The notes under the pieces are model-generated. The model made no database searches. It saw nothing but the letters and a program-made list of their open reading frames with translations, and had not been told where the DNA came from. Positions 10,801-19,823 of a DNA stretch of 64,000 nt are shown one piece after another. A program made the position numbers and the translations under genes. Every line of letters starts with the position of its first letter. Within the stretch, counting starts at the first letter, position 1. The DNA is from Sphingobacterium sp. ML3W (GTDB lineage: Bacteria > Bacteroidota > Bacteroidia > Sphingobacteriales > Sphingobacteriaceae): the NCBI RefSeq assembly GCF_000747525.1, contig NZ_CP009278.1, positions 3,472,001-3,536,000 of the forward strand, written 5' to 3'.

Positions 10801-11032
10801 CATGAGCGTAAAAAATGATGGATTACTCATTCCTATAATAGATCGAGAACATATCTTTGAACCATTCAATCGTCTAAAAAGAAATAAAAATATTTCAGGA
10901 AGTGGATTAGGATTAGCCCTCACAAAATCATTGACTTTAAAACATCAAGGTTCATTAGTTTACAAAACCGATGAAACTTCATTCAACATATTTGTATTAA
11001 CGTTACCTTTAAATCAAAGCTTAACATCATGA
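7889..11032 (+). CDS. HTCS-type sensor histidine kinase (periplasmic propellers, Y_Y_Y, HisKA, HATPase)
   Basis: Inner-membrane glycan sensor of 1047 aa. The signal peptide MIKIKLLLLSLAYFLLSFSI is followed by about 12-14 Reg_prop blades (for example DSYGFLWFGTKDGLNRFDG, GHIWIGTENGG, GNLWIGTWRDGL). Next come a Y_Y_Y domain (about 690-755, YSYKMEGMDEKW), one transmembrane helix (about 768-788), a dimerisation/phospho-acceptor helix with FYTDVAHEIRTPLTLIKAPL (His833) and an ATPase domain with SGSGLGLALTKSL. Classical hybrid two-component systems fuse a receiver and AraC domain to this C-terminus. Here the protein stops after the ATPase and the next gene overlaps it, so the system is split. It probably senses an oligosaccharide and controls the adjacent GH2 locus or the GH76/sulfatase genes (inference). 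Confidence 0.93.
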   Translation: MIKIKLLLLSLAYFLLSFSIHAQPYYFNHYQINEGLSNNAVICSMQDSYGFLWFGTKDGLNRFDGNTFKKFTHSQHVPNSLGSNSIISLKEDSQKQMWIGTDQGIYSYDPLHEKFTILDEKFRSTEVPVITTDLKHQLWFISNGMLYVHNLMNKTTKQITKSNLYITALCSTKSGKLYFGTPEGIIYQVSNENQLSIFIDFTTDFEKKDWFSIEKIVETKSGDLLIGTSKAGVFSYDLNNRNLSPILGQKQLKQFLYVRDIVQPNDQEYWFATESGLFIYQISSKTFVNLRKEQHNPWGISDDAIYNILQDRDNGIWLGTYFGGLNYYHAHNSIIEKILPGDHVDNLKGSVVRGIKKDKEGHIWIGTENGGVAKWNISNNKIQNFTSQNSSLANNNVHGLLAIHDQLLVGAFVNGLDIFNLNQLQVTHHLDQNNSELQSNFIFHLYQTKNGNILAASTRGLYRFDLDAKKFFLIKNVPTHIFYTSILEDFKGNLWIGTWRDGLFCYNPNTQHFKHYTHQSNNIKALPNNRINSLFEDSKKQLWIATEGGMVKKDPDKDEFESFNMDDGMPSNVVLSFLEDKQHNMWVATSKGLVRYHQKDRKIRIFNMESGLPTLQFNYNSSFDDDNGNFYFGTINGLIRFKPERLNQINYNSATPIFITNMTVNNREISQTDDSPILKESILFTENIQLKHDESSFSLDFAALHFQAPQSINYSYKMEGMDEKWNPINGTPRVYFTKLAPGKYTFMVKANDPNGVPIQQLKTLKIEILPPIWASIPAFFIYVLITIGLIAFIIHHFNERIKQRNRQHILTTQNIRDQELYRSKINFYTDVAHEIRTPLTLIKAPLEKLMDKVDRSPTIDKLLNTMENNTNKLIELSNQLLDFRKVEAEGFKLNFASHNVSLILEEIIQNFIETLNAQNRILIKSIHVDIIALIDLDAFEKICYNLINNALKYSDKHIEISLISDEKNIMIMSVKNDGLLIPIIDREHIFEPFNRLKRNKNISGSGLGLALTKSLTLKHQGSLVYKTDETSFNIFVLTLPLNQSLTS

Positions 11033-11808
11033 TGAAAAATGCAAAAGCCAGTATACTATTAGTAGATGATCACCAAGAATTACTTGAATTTATAGCAGAT
11101 GACCTCTGCGAAGACTACGAAATACAAGTAAGTAGCAATGGTGTAGAAGCTATGAAATTATTGTCTTCCGATAATTTCGACCTCATTATAAGCGATATTA
11201 TGATGCCAGAAATGGATGGTTATGAATTATGTCAGCATATAAAAGAAAATATCATGACTTCTCATATTCCTGTGATTTTGTTAACGGCCAAAAACAGTAT
11301 AGAATCTAAAATTCAAGGTTTAGAATTTGGTGCTGATGCCTATATAGAAAAACCATTTTCACCAGCTTTTTTACGAGCACAAATAGCAAGCCTCCTGAAG
11401 AACAGACTCAAGGTTAAAACCTTTTTTGTTAATAACCCCCTTTCACAAATTCAAAGTATTGGACAAAGCCAAAATGATCAAGAATTTCTATCAAAATTAG
11501 ACGAAATTATTCAAAATCACTTGGACGATCCTGAATTCAATGTTGACCGTATGGCCGATATATTATGCATGAGTAGACCTACATTATATCGAAAAATAAA
11601 TGTCGTATCAAGCCTATCACCCAATGAACTCATTAACTTAACCCGACTAAGGAAAGCAGCAGAACTCTTAATACAAAGAAAATATAAAATTTATGAAATA
11701 TCACACTTACTCGGGTATAGTTCGGCGACTCATTTTTCCAGAAATTTTCAAAAACAATTCGGATTGAGTCCATCCGAATTTTTAGAACAACAGAGACAAC
11801 ATTCTTAA
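11029..11808 (+). CDS. Response regulator: receiver plus AraC-type DNA-binding domain
   Basis: 259 aa. The receiver domain is residues about 8-120, with acidic pocket LLVDDH, phospho-acceptor Asp56 in LIISDIMMPEMDG, the switch LLTAKN and the Lys in IEKPFSP. The AraC helix-turn-helix pair is at about 155-255 (NVDRMADILCMSRPTLYRKI; IYEISHLLGYSSATHFSRNF; FGLSPSEFLEQQ). Its ATG overlaps the stop of the kinase gene (ATGATGA at 11029), which implies coupled translation. Together the two proteins (1306 aa) match the usual size and domain order of a single hybrid two-component protein. The partner kinase is almost certainly the upstream gene. Confidence 0.93.
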   Translation: MMKNAKASILLVDDHQELLEFIADDLCEDYEIQVSSNGVEAMKLLSSDNFDLIISDIMMPEMDGYELCQHIKENIMTSHIPVILLTAKNSIESKIQGLEFGADAYIEKPFSPAFLRAQIASLLKNRLKVKTFFVNNPLSQIQSIGQSQNDQEFLSKLDEIIQNHLDDPEFNVDRMADILCMSRPTLYRKINVVSSLSPNELINLTRLRKAAELLIQRKYKIYEISHLLGYSSATHFSRNFQKQFGLSPSEFLEQQRQHS

Positions 11809-11813
11809 AAGAA

Positions 11814-11841
11814 AAAATACCCCATGATTATGGGGTATTTT
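11814..11841 (+). terminator. Terminator of the two-component operon
   Basis: Perfect 12-bp arms AAAATACCCCAT / ATGGGGTATTTT with loop GATT, starting 5 bp after the regulator stop. The symmetric A/T flanks mean it could also stop transcription from the other side. Confidence 0.8.
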
Positions 11842-11944
11842 ATAAAATGACTATTTGCAATAGCATCCTTCATCTTTGTTTGTGTTAAAAATCTGTCAAA
11901 TGCCCATGTATCCTCTAATTTTTCAGATTTCCAATATTATAGCC

Positions 11945-13414
11945 TTATTTGGATTTGCTCAATTCATATTGTGACAAGATTGCGTATTGACTTGCATAAG
12001 TAAACATAAACATACCTTCCAGATTATTTTTTTCTTTATCATTATCCCAACCCTTTAGTAAATCAGTAGGTAAAAAACCATCTCTTAAGAATTTTGAATA
12101 CCCATAATCTAGATTTTTTTGAAAAGACTCCAAATAAATTCCTGTATCCTTATTGAGTGGATAGGAATTAAAAAAACCACGAAGTAAGATGCCATTAAAC
12201 CAATTATTAAAACCACTGGATTCGTAACTATAATAACCCGGTACTTGTTTTCCTATTTTAGCGAAGTAGTCGAAACTAGCATGGGATAATAATTTGGCAT
12301 CTTCAAGATAATTTTTCAATTTCGTTACCCGATAGAGATCTGCGGCTCCAGATAACATCGTACCACTATTATAAGAAAAAGAAGGTCCTACAGCTGATTT
12401 CAGAAATGTATTTGCACGATATTTTATACCTTTTACAGTTTCATAAGCAATTGAACAATCAGGTGAACAATCCCCCATCATGTCCGTATATACGCCCTGA
12501 TTATTTAAAAGATAACGTTTTTGCCAATCGTATACCTTCTGTGCAAATTTCAAGTAATAATCACTCTTCTTTACTTTAGATACACGACGTGTTTTTTTAT
12601 CTTTAACATCGATATAATGATGCTCAATTTTATCATTTTTACCTTTATAGATTTCATGTAACCACACTAATGGGCTCACCATTGGGCCATTGCTACACGC
12701 ATGCTTGGTCACATAACCTGGTCCCCAAGGAATACCCCCATGCTCCAAACCCTTTTCATCTAATGTTGTATCCCATCCATCCAACACATAGTCCGTCAAA
12801 TACTCTGCCTGCTCAAGAAACGAAGAATCATCTGTTAAGTGGTACGCATCCAATAATTCACGCACAAGCCACATTTGGTCATCGTACACATTCAATATCC
12901 CAGTCACATTTGCCTTTCCCTTTTCGTTCACGCGGTCTACCGCATACACTGTCCACTCTTTTTCTTGAGTAAATGAAATCAACTTAAAAGTTCCCAAGTA
13001 ATAAGCAGCATTTTCAAACAAGCTCTTCAAAAGCACCACATTGCGGTTATAATGCTGATTATACAATGTAGCATTACCATTATCTTTTTGGGACTTCAAG
13101 CCCGTTAATATCGCATTTACAGCTTCAATAGCTGCAGTATACATCCACACACTTCCTCTTTCCTGCGATAATTTCTTTGTATCGGGGTTGTAGAATCTCC
13201 CCATAGCCATCCCATCGCCCTTAAAATAGGTGTCGACAGACTTATCGACGAGTTGAATAGCACGCAATAAGTTCTGATTTTCTAATTCGGATGAACGAAT
13301 TGGATTCTCCTCATGGAGCGGATTTGCAACAGCATTCGTTAATGTACCATATTGCACAAGCAGCGCTGACACAGCAACTACAAAAATGCTTTTCAGCTTT
13401 CTTGAAAATTTCAT
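11945..13414 (-). CDS. Glycoside hydrolase family 76-like (alpha-1,6-mannanase fold)
   Basis: 489-aa secreted protein with signal peptide MKFSRKLKSIFVVAVSALLV...NAVA. An (alpha/alpha)6-barrel is suggested by regularly spaced helical repeats. Family-type features are RGSVWMYTAAIEAVNAIL near the N-terminus, NVYDDQMWLVRELLDAY (paired acidic residues where GH76 has its catalytic Asp-Asp), GGIPWGPGY and NSGTMLSGAADLYRVT. GH76 enzymes hydrolyse alpha-1,6-mannan backbones of fungal walls (family knowledge). The DDQ rather than DDT motif makes the exact activity uncertain, so a broader six-hairpin glycosidase is the alternative. It lies 235 bp after the sulfatase gene in the same orientation; no promoter or terminator is obvious between them. 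Confidence 0.75.
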   Translation of the reverse strand: MKFSRKLKSIFVVAVSALLVQYGTLTNAVANPLHEENPIRSSELENQNLLRAIQLVDKSVDTYFKGDGMAMGRFYNPDTKKLSQERGSVWMYTAAIEAVNAILTGLKSQKDNGNATLYNQHYNRNVVLLKSLFENAAYYLGTFKLISFTQEKEWTVYAVDRVNEKGKANVTGILNVYDDQMWLVRELLDAYHLTDDSSFLEQAEYLTDYVLDGWDTTLDEKGLEHGGIPWGPGYVTKHACSNGPMVSPLVWLHEIYKGKNDKIEHHYIDVKDKKTRRVSKVKKSDYYLKFAQKVYDWQKRYLLNNQGVYTDMMGDCSPDCSIAYETVKGIKYRANTFLKSAVGPSFSYNSGTMLSGAADLYRVTKLKNYLEDAKLLSHASFDYFAKIGKQVPGYYSYESSGFNNWFNGILLRGFFNSYPLNKDTGIYLESFQKNLDYGYSKFLRDGFLPTDLLKGWDNDKEKNNLEGMFMFTYASQYAILSQYELSKSK

Positions 13415-13649
13415 ATGAAGTTTAGATTTATATTAAATCCCCTGAGACCAGGGCGTTTAGTTTAAACTAAGATAAGGATATCCATTTAATATTTATCTTA
13501 TAATAAAAAAATAACTGATAAACACAATCAATTTAAGTGTAAAATGCATGAATAGGTCCAATATTCTTCTACCAGCGACATTACATCCTCCTTTATTTAA
13601 GCTAAAAAAACACAAAAAGGATTGGTTTTATCAAAAAGTCTGAAAATAA

Positions 13650-15017
13650 TCATTCTTTCTCATCAAATGATTCGAACACCTTTTTAAGCTCAACAAACTT
13701 TTCTGGGTATTCATGAATCAAATTACTTCTTTCACTTGGGTCCCAAGCAATATTGAATAACTCTTCTATCGTTTGTTCATTTTTACCTGAAATAAGATTT
13801 GTACGTTGTGTAATGACTCGATACTTCCAATCGCCCACCTTAACCGCCTCGGGCTTGCCATAATTAACCAAAAATATCGGTCTATGTTTATAATTTAAAT
13901 CCGCTTCTTTACCTTCCAATAACGTGCAAATCGATTGTCCATCCAGCTTTTTATTTGGTAGCGCAGCCCCAGTCCAAGAAGCAATGGTAGGTAAAATATC
14001 CAAGTTACTAATTGAAGAACGAATGACTTTCCCCTCGAGAATGATTCCTTTACCGTAAACAATAAATGGAACACGTGCACCGCCTTCATAGGTCAAAGCT
14101 TTAGACCCTCTAAATACCCCAGCAGTACCAACATGCCAATTTTTTGTTGCCTGATCATCTGCCATACGTGATGGGTATTCAATCCAAGGTCCATTATCAC
14201 TAGAAAACATCAAAATGGTATTTTTATCCATTCCCTTTGCTTCCAATGCATGCCATAGTTGTGCTATATATTGATCTAATTCATATAGAACGGCACCTAA
14301 AGGTCCTGCATTTTGTACTGAAGTATAGGGATTCTTCTTGTTTGAGAATGCAATCGGTAGATGTGGAAAGTTATGGGCATAATACAAAAAGAAAGGCCTA
14401 TCCTTTTTGTGCCTATCGATAAATCCAAGAGCCTCACGATGATAGTGCTGGCTTAAATCCGAATCATCAGGCGCAAATACTTCAGGAGTACGGTTTCTAA
14501 AAAGTTTGATAATGGTGTCAGTCTTTACATAAGGAGCACGATAATCATGACTATAAAGCATACCATAAAAAAAATCAAAGCCTTGTACATTAGGTAATGA
14601 TTCTGGTTTATCACCAAGATGCCATTTTCCTACTAACGCAGTCTCATATCCCCTATTCTTCAACATTTCAGCGATGGTTACCTCATCATCAGGTAGACCC
14701 AATTCCGATCCGGGACCTATGGGTTGGGGCAGGTTATAACGAGAAGCATATCGACCTGTCAACAATGAGGCTCTTGAAGGAGTACATGATGGAGTCGAAA
14801 CCACATAATTTGTAGCGCGTACGCCCTTACCTGCTATAGAATCTAGAAAAGGAGTTGAAATATTTGGACTTCCATAAGATCCCAAATCCGAATAGCCCAT
14901 GTCGTCCGTCAATATAAAAATAATATTTGGCGGTTGTTTTTGAGCTTGCAAGCTGGTATAAAAACTTATAGCAAATAAGACTAATAGGCCGCGGGGCAAA
15001 AGCAGAAAAATGTTCAT
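13650..15017 (-). CDS. Type I sulfatase (arylsulfatase family), exported
   Basis: 455 aa. A signal peptide ([15 protein letters not shown]...LQAQ) precedes the alkaline-phosphatase-like fold. Metal site: [20 protein letters not shown] (Asp38, Asp39). The formylglycine motif [16 protein letters not shown] places the converted Cys at residue 78 (C-T-P-S-R), and the second signature is [18 protein letters not shown] and [13 protein letters not shown] supply further ligands. It would remove sulfate esters from glycans in the periplasm. Activity needs an anaerobic-type or FGE-type maturation enzyme, not identified in this window. It is upstream of the GH76 gene in the same orientation, so desulfation before chain cleavage is plausible. 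Confidence 0.9.
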   Translation of the reverse strand: MNIFLLLPRGLLVLFAISFYTSLQAQKQPPNIIFILTDDMGYSDLGSYGSPNISTPFLDSIAGKGVRATNYVVSTPSCTPSRASLLTGRYASRYNLPQPIGPGSELGLPDDEVTIAEMLKNRGYETALVGKWHLGDKPESLPNVQGFDFFYGMLYSHDYRAPYVKTDTIIKLFRNRTPEVFAPDDSDLSQHYHREALGFIDRHKKDRPFFLYYAHNFPHLPIAFSNKKNPYTSVQNAGPLGAVLYELDQYIAQLWHALEAKGMDKNTILMFSSDNGPWIEYPSRMADDQATKNWHVGTAGVFRGSKALTYEGGARVPFIVYGKGIILEGKVIRSSISNLDILPTIASWTGAALPNKKLDGQSICTLLEGKEADLNYKHRPIFLVNYGKPEAVKVGDWKYRVITQRTNLISGKNEQTIEELFNIAWDPSERSNLIHEYPEKFVELKKVFESFDEKE

Positions 15018-15392
15018 AACGATTAAACTTCAAGTGTAATTTCTCAACCTACCAAATCCTATATAAATACAAAAAATAAGCAAGGACAGTTTATAATTTT
15101 ACGAATATAATTAATATAAGGATGACTGTTCAATATAGGTCCGATTAAAGTACGAAAACGATTTCGAGTAATAACGATCATCACTTTTAAGGTTAGGTAA
15201 TGACCTCCCAAAATTCCAAGACTGCAAATAAACGGTTATCATCTTAACTGAATTTTATACCTTTGCACATCTGTTCATTTAATTTAGGTCAAGTGTCTCA
15301 TGCATCCTTGCTATCCTTTCATTTATATTTTAGCAAGTAGATATTACATATAAACATATTCGCTTAACCCATTTTAGCACTACACATATTAC
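15018..15392. other. Divergent intergenic region between sulfatase and MFS genes
   Basis: Holds the promoters of both divergent genes. On the plus strand TACCTTTG (15258-15265) fits the Bacteroidota -7 element TAnnTTTG, but no clean -33 TTTG precedes it at the expected distance. It would leave an untranslated leader of about 120 nt before the MFS start. Confidence 0.35.
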
Positions 15393-16598
15393 ATGTACAA
15401 TAATACTATAAATTCACGCCGATCAATTGCTCCCACACTAATTGCTTTTGCTTTAGTTCCCATTTCAGGTTTAGCAACAGACATCTACTTACCCTCTATG
15501 CCGCAAATGGCACAAGAATTGGGATTAGCAGAAAGTAAGATACAACTGACGTTATCCCTATTTCTAATTAGTTATGGAGTTGCACAATTCTTTACTGGTG
15601 CTCTTGTTGACGCTTGGGGACGATATCGAATCACATTGATCTCTCTGTTTCTCTTCACCATCAGCTTCTGGATTACCGCAACAACCGATAATATATTGAT
15701 TATCTATGCAATGCGTATAATACAAGGGATATTATCTGCCTTTGTTGTCGTATCTAAGCGTGCATATTTTGTCGATGTCTATGAAGGTGAAGAACGAAAA
15801 CGTTATCTCAGTGCCATTACCATTGTGTGGTCACTAGCGCCCATAATAGCTCCATTTATCGGGGGGTATTTGCAGGCAAAATTTGGTTGGCGCTCAAATT
15901 TCATGTTACTTGCGGGGTATAGTACAATACTTTTCTTTTTGGAACTCATATTTTCAGGAGAAACAATCCGTCAGAAAAACCCACTTAGACTGGAATATTT
16001 AGTTACCGAATTCAAAACCATGTTGCAAACCAAAGATTTTACTTTTGGTGTACTCATGTGTGGTATTAGCTACGGACTCGTTATGTTCTATAACTTAAGT
16101 GGTCCTTTTTTTATCGAACATGACCTTGGCTATAGTTCCATTACAACAGGATATATTTCATTACTTATGGGATTAGCCTGGATGTCAGGCGGATTTATCG
16201 GTCGTGCATTAATAAAGAAATCCTTACTTCCGAAACTGCAATTTGCCAACTACCTACAGATTGGTTTCATTGTTTTAATGATTGTAATATCTCCATATAT
16301 CACCAATCTTTTCACATTAGCCTTATTTGCATTCCTTATTCATGTAACAGCCGGGTTTATATTCAACAACTATTTTGGTTACTGCCTGGGTAGATTCCCT
16401 TCATCTGCAGGAATAGCAGGAGGTTTAGCTGGTGGTATTACCTATTTAGTGACCTCAGCACTTAGTTACATCGTGGTAAGTTTAGTCAATCCACAAACAC
16501 AAACCGAAATAGGAATAGGATATGCAATATTTGCGATATTAGGTTTTATTACACTAATTGTAATTAAGATGAAAAAAGCATATAAGCAATGGACATAA
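15393..16598 (+). CDS. Bcr/CflA-type MFS drug efflux transporter
   Basis: 401-aa inner-membrane protein with about 12 hydrophobic helices. The N-terminal helix carries the drug:H+ antiporter signature SGLATDIYLPSMPQMAQELG typical of Bcr/CflA. The loop 2-3 motif is GALVDAWGRYRITLISL, and the helix-5 antiporter motif is replaced by WSLAPIIAPFIGGYLQAKFG, as is common in this family. It probably exports small toxic compounds by proton exchange; the substrate is unknown. It is a single gene ended by a strong terminator. Confidence 0.88.
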   Translation: MYNNTINSRRSIAPTLIAFALVPISGLATDIYLPSMPQMAQELGLAESKIQLTLSLFLISYGVAQFFTGALVDAWGRYRITLISLFLFTISFWITATTDNILIIYAMRIIQGILSAFVVVSKRAYFVDVYEGEERKRYLSAITIVWSLAPIIAPFIGGYLQAKFGWRSNFMLLAGYSTILFFLELIFSGETIRQKNPLRLEYLVTEFKTMLQTKDFTFGVLMCGISYGLVMFYNLSGPFFIEHDLGYSSITTGYISLLMGLAWMSGGFIGRALIKKSLLPKLQFANYLQIGFIVLMIVISPYITNLFTLALFAFLIHVTAGFIFNNYFGYCLGRFPSSAGIAGGLAGGITYLVTSALSYIVVSLVNPQTQTEIGIGYAIFAILGFITLIVIKMKKAYKQWT

Positions 16599-16631
16599 AT
16601 AGATAGCTAGAACATTTACGCAAACCAGTCT

Positions 16632-16663
16632 AAAAGCCTCTAAAATAATTAGAGGCTTTTTTT
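16632..16663 (+). terminator. Rho-independent terminator of the MFS gene
   Basis: Stem AAGCCTCTA / TAGAGGCTT with loop AAATAAT, followed by a run of seven T, 33 bp after the MFS stop. Confidence 0.85.
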
Positions 16664-16835
16664 ATATCGATTTTTGGTCCTTATTTAACACAGTCCGAAT
16701 AATCGAAAAACCATACATCTTTACTCTAATCAACAAAACATTTTAAAAAACAATTATGAAAATAATGCGTTTTGTTTCAAGGGTATAGTAGTTGTTTTTA
16801 CACTTATATTTAGACAAATCAATTAAATATCAATC

Positions 16836-17249
16836 ATGATTACATCTTCGGTTTTAATTCGGAAAAATACAGCTATCGTATGGGAAGCTATTACAAATAA
16901 TGAACTGTTCAAAAATTGGTATTTTGAAATTCCAGATTTTGAACTTGTCCTAGGTGCAACATTCCATTTCTATGAACCAGGAGCTAAACGTCAATTTCTA
17001 CATGTCTGTACTATTCTTGAAATAATTCCTTTTAAAAGATTTTCACACACATGGACGCATCCCGACTACAGTAAAGGGACTACAAAGGTTACCTGGTTAC
17101 TAACAGAAAAAGATGAATTTACCACTGTTACCTTACAACACTCCGGTATTGAAAACCTCAGCGATGGAGGTCCAGATTTTGCTCCAGAAAACTATCAATT
17201 GGGATGGGATAAGATACTATTCAATCTCCATAAATTTATCGAGCAATGA
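16836..17249 (+). CDS. SRPBCC/AHSA1-like domain protein
   Basis: 137-aa cytosolic protein with the START-like helix-grip fold of the AHSA1 group. Visible features are the opening strand and helix MITSSVLIRKNTAIVWEAIT, ELFKNWYFE, the RFSHTWTHPDYSKG strand, TTKVTWLLTEKDEFTTVTL and the C-terminal helix NYQLGWDKILFNLHKFIE. Such proteins bind small hydrophobic ligands, and many in Bacteroidota have no assigned role. It stands alone between a terminated MFS gene and the iron receptor, with no sign of an operon. Confidence 0.8.
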   Translation: MITSSVLIRKNTAIVWEAITNNELFKNWYFEIPDFELVLGATFHFYEPGAKRQFLHVCTILEIIPFKRFSHTWTHPDYSKGTTKVTWLLTEKDEFTTVTLQHSGIENLSDGGPDFAPENYQLGWDKILFNLHKFIEQ

Positions 17250-17410
17250 AACAATCGGCTATCGGCTAATTGCAGCTCCCTTATTTTACAAATCCATATC
17301 ATCTTATTAAAATCATTTTGTATTCTAATATAGAACAAAAAGAATTGCAGGAAAGTAACGTTTAAAAAAGAAGTATATGCCTAATACTTCAATAAAAAAT
17401 AAAAAAATAT

Positions 17411-17440
17411 TTTGCTAAAATAAAATAGATCGTATATTTG
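17411..17440 (+). promoter_or_regulatory. Bacteroidota-type promoter of the iron-receptor operon
   Basis: TTTG (17411-17414), an 18-nt spacer and TATATTTG (17433-17440) match the -33 TTTG / -7 TAnnTTTG consensus of the primary sigma factor of Bacteroidota. Transcription would begin near 17447, directly at the operator. Confidence 0.6.
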
Positions 17441-17447
17441 CCTATTG

Positions 17448-17464
17448 TTTAGAACAAATCTAAA
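17448..17464 (+). promoter_or_regulatory. Candidate Fur-like (iron) operator
   Basis: Perfect palindrome TTTAGA-ACAAA-TCTAAA placed at the expected transcription start of an iron-type TonB receptor gene. The symmetry, AT-rich arms and position suit a metal-dependent repressor of the Fur or DtxR kind. Which regulator binds is inference. Confidence 0.55.
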
Positions 17465-17484
17465 TTAATATAAGAATAATACAG

Positions 17485-19821
17485 ATGCCTATTTCATTAC
17501 AATCCATTGACAAGAAATGGAAATTATTGTCTATTATACTATCGCTTCAAGTATTCATTTGCCATGCACAGCAAGGAGTACGGGTCAAGTCAGAGAAAGG
17601 CCTACCAATCGCTGGAGCTACAGTCCGTTTCAATCAAGACCTATTGGGAAGTACAGACACTAGCGGTATTTTATTATTAAATATTGACTCCATCAATAAT
17701 CAAAAAATAAGCCTTTCTGCTATCGGATTTCGTGAAGAAACATTCAAATTCTCAAATCATCCAGATAATCAGCTTCAAGATATCGTCATGTTTACGAGCA
17801 CACGCGTGTTGGATGAAATTGTCGTTACCGCTGGGCGCAAACCCGAAAGTATTTCGACTATACCTTCTTCTATTACTATATTGAATCAACAAGATATTCA
17901 GGCTCAAACCAATATCACAAACAACTTGGCGACAGTACTGGGTAACGCTATCCCAGGTTTAGGAACCTCAACCAACAAAGCCACAAACTCAGGTCAAACA
18001 CTTCGTGGACGTGCCGTTTTAGTATTGATAGATGGTATTCCCCAATCGACACCACTCATGAACGGCGCTCGAGACTTACGTACTATTGATCCGAATGTTA
18101 TTGAACGTATCGAAGTTATCAAAGGAGCAACTTCAATTTATGGAAATGGGTCTGGAGGAGGTATAATCAACTATATCACCAAAAAAAACAATGATGAAAA
18201 AAAAGTAAGCGGACAAACTGTTGTGGGTACATCTATTAATCCTTTTGATCCGCAAGAAACTGTGGGATATAAATTATCACAGCAACTTTCTGGCAATTTA
18301 AACAAATGGAGCTACACCGCCTCAGGGTCTGTAGACTATACCGGATTACAAAAAGACTCCAAAGGCATACCTCTCGGACAGACAGATGGTCTTTCTAATT
18401 CCTACCAGTACAATGCATTTGTAAAGCTTGGTTATAAAATTGATTCTAGTAGTACGCTGACAGGATTTTACAATTATTATGGCAGCACACAACGTGCAAA
18501 ATATATCAGTAAAAATGGTGTATATGGAGCATCCCCTACAATTGGTATAAAAGGAGAAGAACCTGGGAAACCCGCAGGCACACCTTATAACCATAATGCC
18601 ATGTTGACCTATTCAAAAAATAATCTCTTTCGTTCTACACAATTGGATATGACGGCATATTTAAATTCATTCAGCTCCATGAACAGATATGTCGCTACGG
18701 GTACAGCTTGGTATGGCCCAGGCCAGACCATGATCAATTCGGATAAAAAAGGATTACGGTTAAATCTGAATACACCTTTTCAACTTTTGACAATTCCGAC
18801 AGAATTAACTTATGGCTTGGATTTATTGAAAGATGTTACCTATCAAAACTTAACAGACGGCCGTGTTTATATACCTAAAATGAATATGGTTAACTTTGCA
18901 CCTTATGTGCAAATAAAAGCCGATCTTATTGAAAACCTAATTTTCAAAGGTGGACTTCGCTATGAAAATGCTACCGTTAAGGTCAACGATTATCATACTA
19001 TAGCTACAGGTCCGGGCGGTGAAGGTAGCATAATGGTGAGTGGAGGCAGTATTCCATATAAGGCTACCATGTTTAATGCTGGGTTGCGCTATACAAAATA
19101 TGATTATTTCAATCCTTTCATCAGCTTTTCACAGGGATTTGCCATCAATGAATTAGGACGTATACTACGTAGAGCCAAAGAAAATACACTTGGAAATCTA
19201 GAAACAGATCCCATCATAACCAATAATTATGAAGCCGGATTTTCAAGCCGTTTCAGCATATTCAATATTTCAGCATCGTACTATATCAGTACCTCAGATC
19301 TAGGTGTCAATTTAGTTGATGTAGGTGGTTTCCTTATGCCACAACGCGAACCAGAAGAAGTAGCAGGTTATGAAATCACATTGGATGCAAAACTTAGTCA
19401 AAAGATAAGCATAGGTGGTAGTTACGCATACGTTGAAGGTGAAGCTAAAATGGATGACGGCAGCAAATTGTATCTTAATGGATCTAGGATTGCACCACCA
19501 AAGGCAACAGGATTTTTCAGTTACAGACCCAATCAACAATTAAATTTGCAATTATTTTGGGTACATACAGGATCGCGCGATCGATTCATGCGCAATGATA
19601 AAGGAAAATACAATAATAGTGAAGGTCCTATAAAAAATGTTGATATCTTCAATTTATCAGGAAACTACAGGTTTAATAAATATTGGAATATAGGTCTTGG
19701 AATTGAAAACCTCTTCAATACATCATATTATCCGACAGTAAGTCAATATCGCGCATTAGATGCAGAGTATGTAAAGGGAAGCGGTACAGTAACTTCTCTA
19801 AACTTACATTACCAATTTTAA
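17485..19821 (+). CDS. TonB-dependent siderophore/iron receptor
   Basis: 778-aa outer-membrane receptor. The signal peptide ends near VFICHAQ. A carboxypeptidase-regulatory-like domain (about 30-105, GVRVKSEKGLPIAGATVRF) leads into a TonB-box-like segment LDEIVVTAGRKPES. The plug (about 115-240) has TLRGRAVLVLIDGIPQSTPL, ERIEVIKGATSIYGNGSGGG and INYITKK. The remainder is a 22-strand barrel ending in the outer-membrane C-terminal Phe (LNLHYQF). The barrel motif SFSQGFAINELGRILRRAK is of the FhuA/FhuE/FpvA siderophore-receptor type, so ferric siderophore uptake is likely. Its stop is 2 bp from the PepSY membrane gene, and the operator in its leader suggests iron repression. Confidence 0.9.
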   Translation: MPISLQSIDKKWKLLSIILSLQVFICHAQQGVRVKSEKGLPIAGATVRFNQDLLGSTDTSGILLLNIDSINNQKISLSAIGFREETFKFSNHPDNQLQDIVMFTSTRVLDEIVVTAGRKPESISTIPSSITILNQQDIQAQTNITNNLATVLGNAIPGLGTSTNKATNSGQTLRGRAVLVLIDGIPQSTPLMNGARDLRTIDPNVIERIEVIKGATSIYGNGSGGGIINYITKKNNDEKKVSGQTVVGTSINPFDPQETVGYKLSQQLSGNLNKWSYTASGSVDYTGLQKDSKGIPLGQTDGLSNSYQYNAFVKLGYKIDSSSTLTGFYNYYGSTQRAKYISKNGVYGASPTIGIKGEEPGKPAGTPYNHNAMLTYSKNNLFRSTQLDMTAYLNSFSSMNRYVATGTAWYGPGQTMINSDKKGLRLNLNTPFQLLTIPTELTYGLDLLKDVTYQNLTDGRVYIPKMNMVNFAPYVQIKADLIENLIFKGGLRYENATVKVNDYHTIATGPGGEGSIMVSGGSIPYKATMFNAGLRYTKYDYFNPFISFSQGFAINELGRILRRAKENTLGNLETDPIITNNYEAGFSSRFSIFNISASYYISTSDLGVNLVDVGGFLMPQREPEEVAGYEITLDAKLSQKISIGGSYAYVEGEAKMDDGSKLYLNGSRIAPPKATGFFSYRPNQQLNLQLFWVHTGSRDRFMRNDKGKYNNSEGPIKNVDIFNLSGNYRFNKYWNIGLGIENLFNTSYYPTVSQYRALDAEYVKGSGTVTSLNLHYQF

Positions 19822-19823
19822 CA

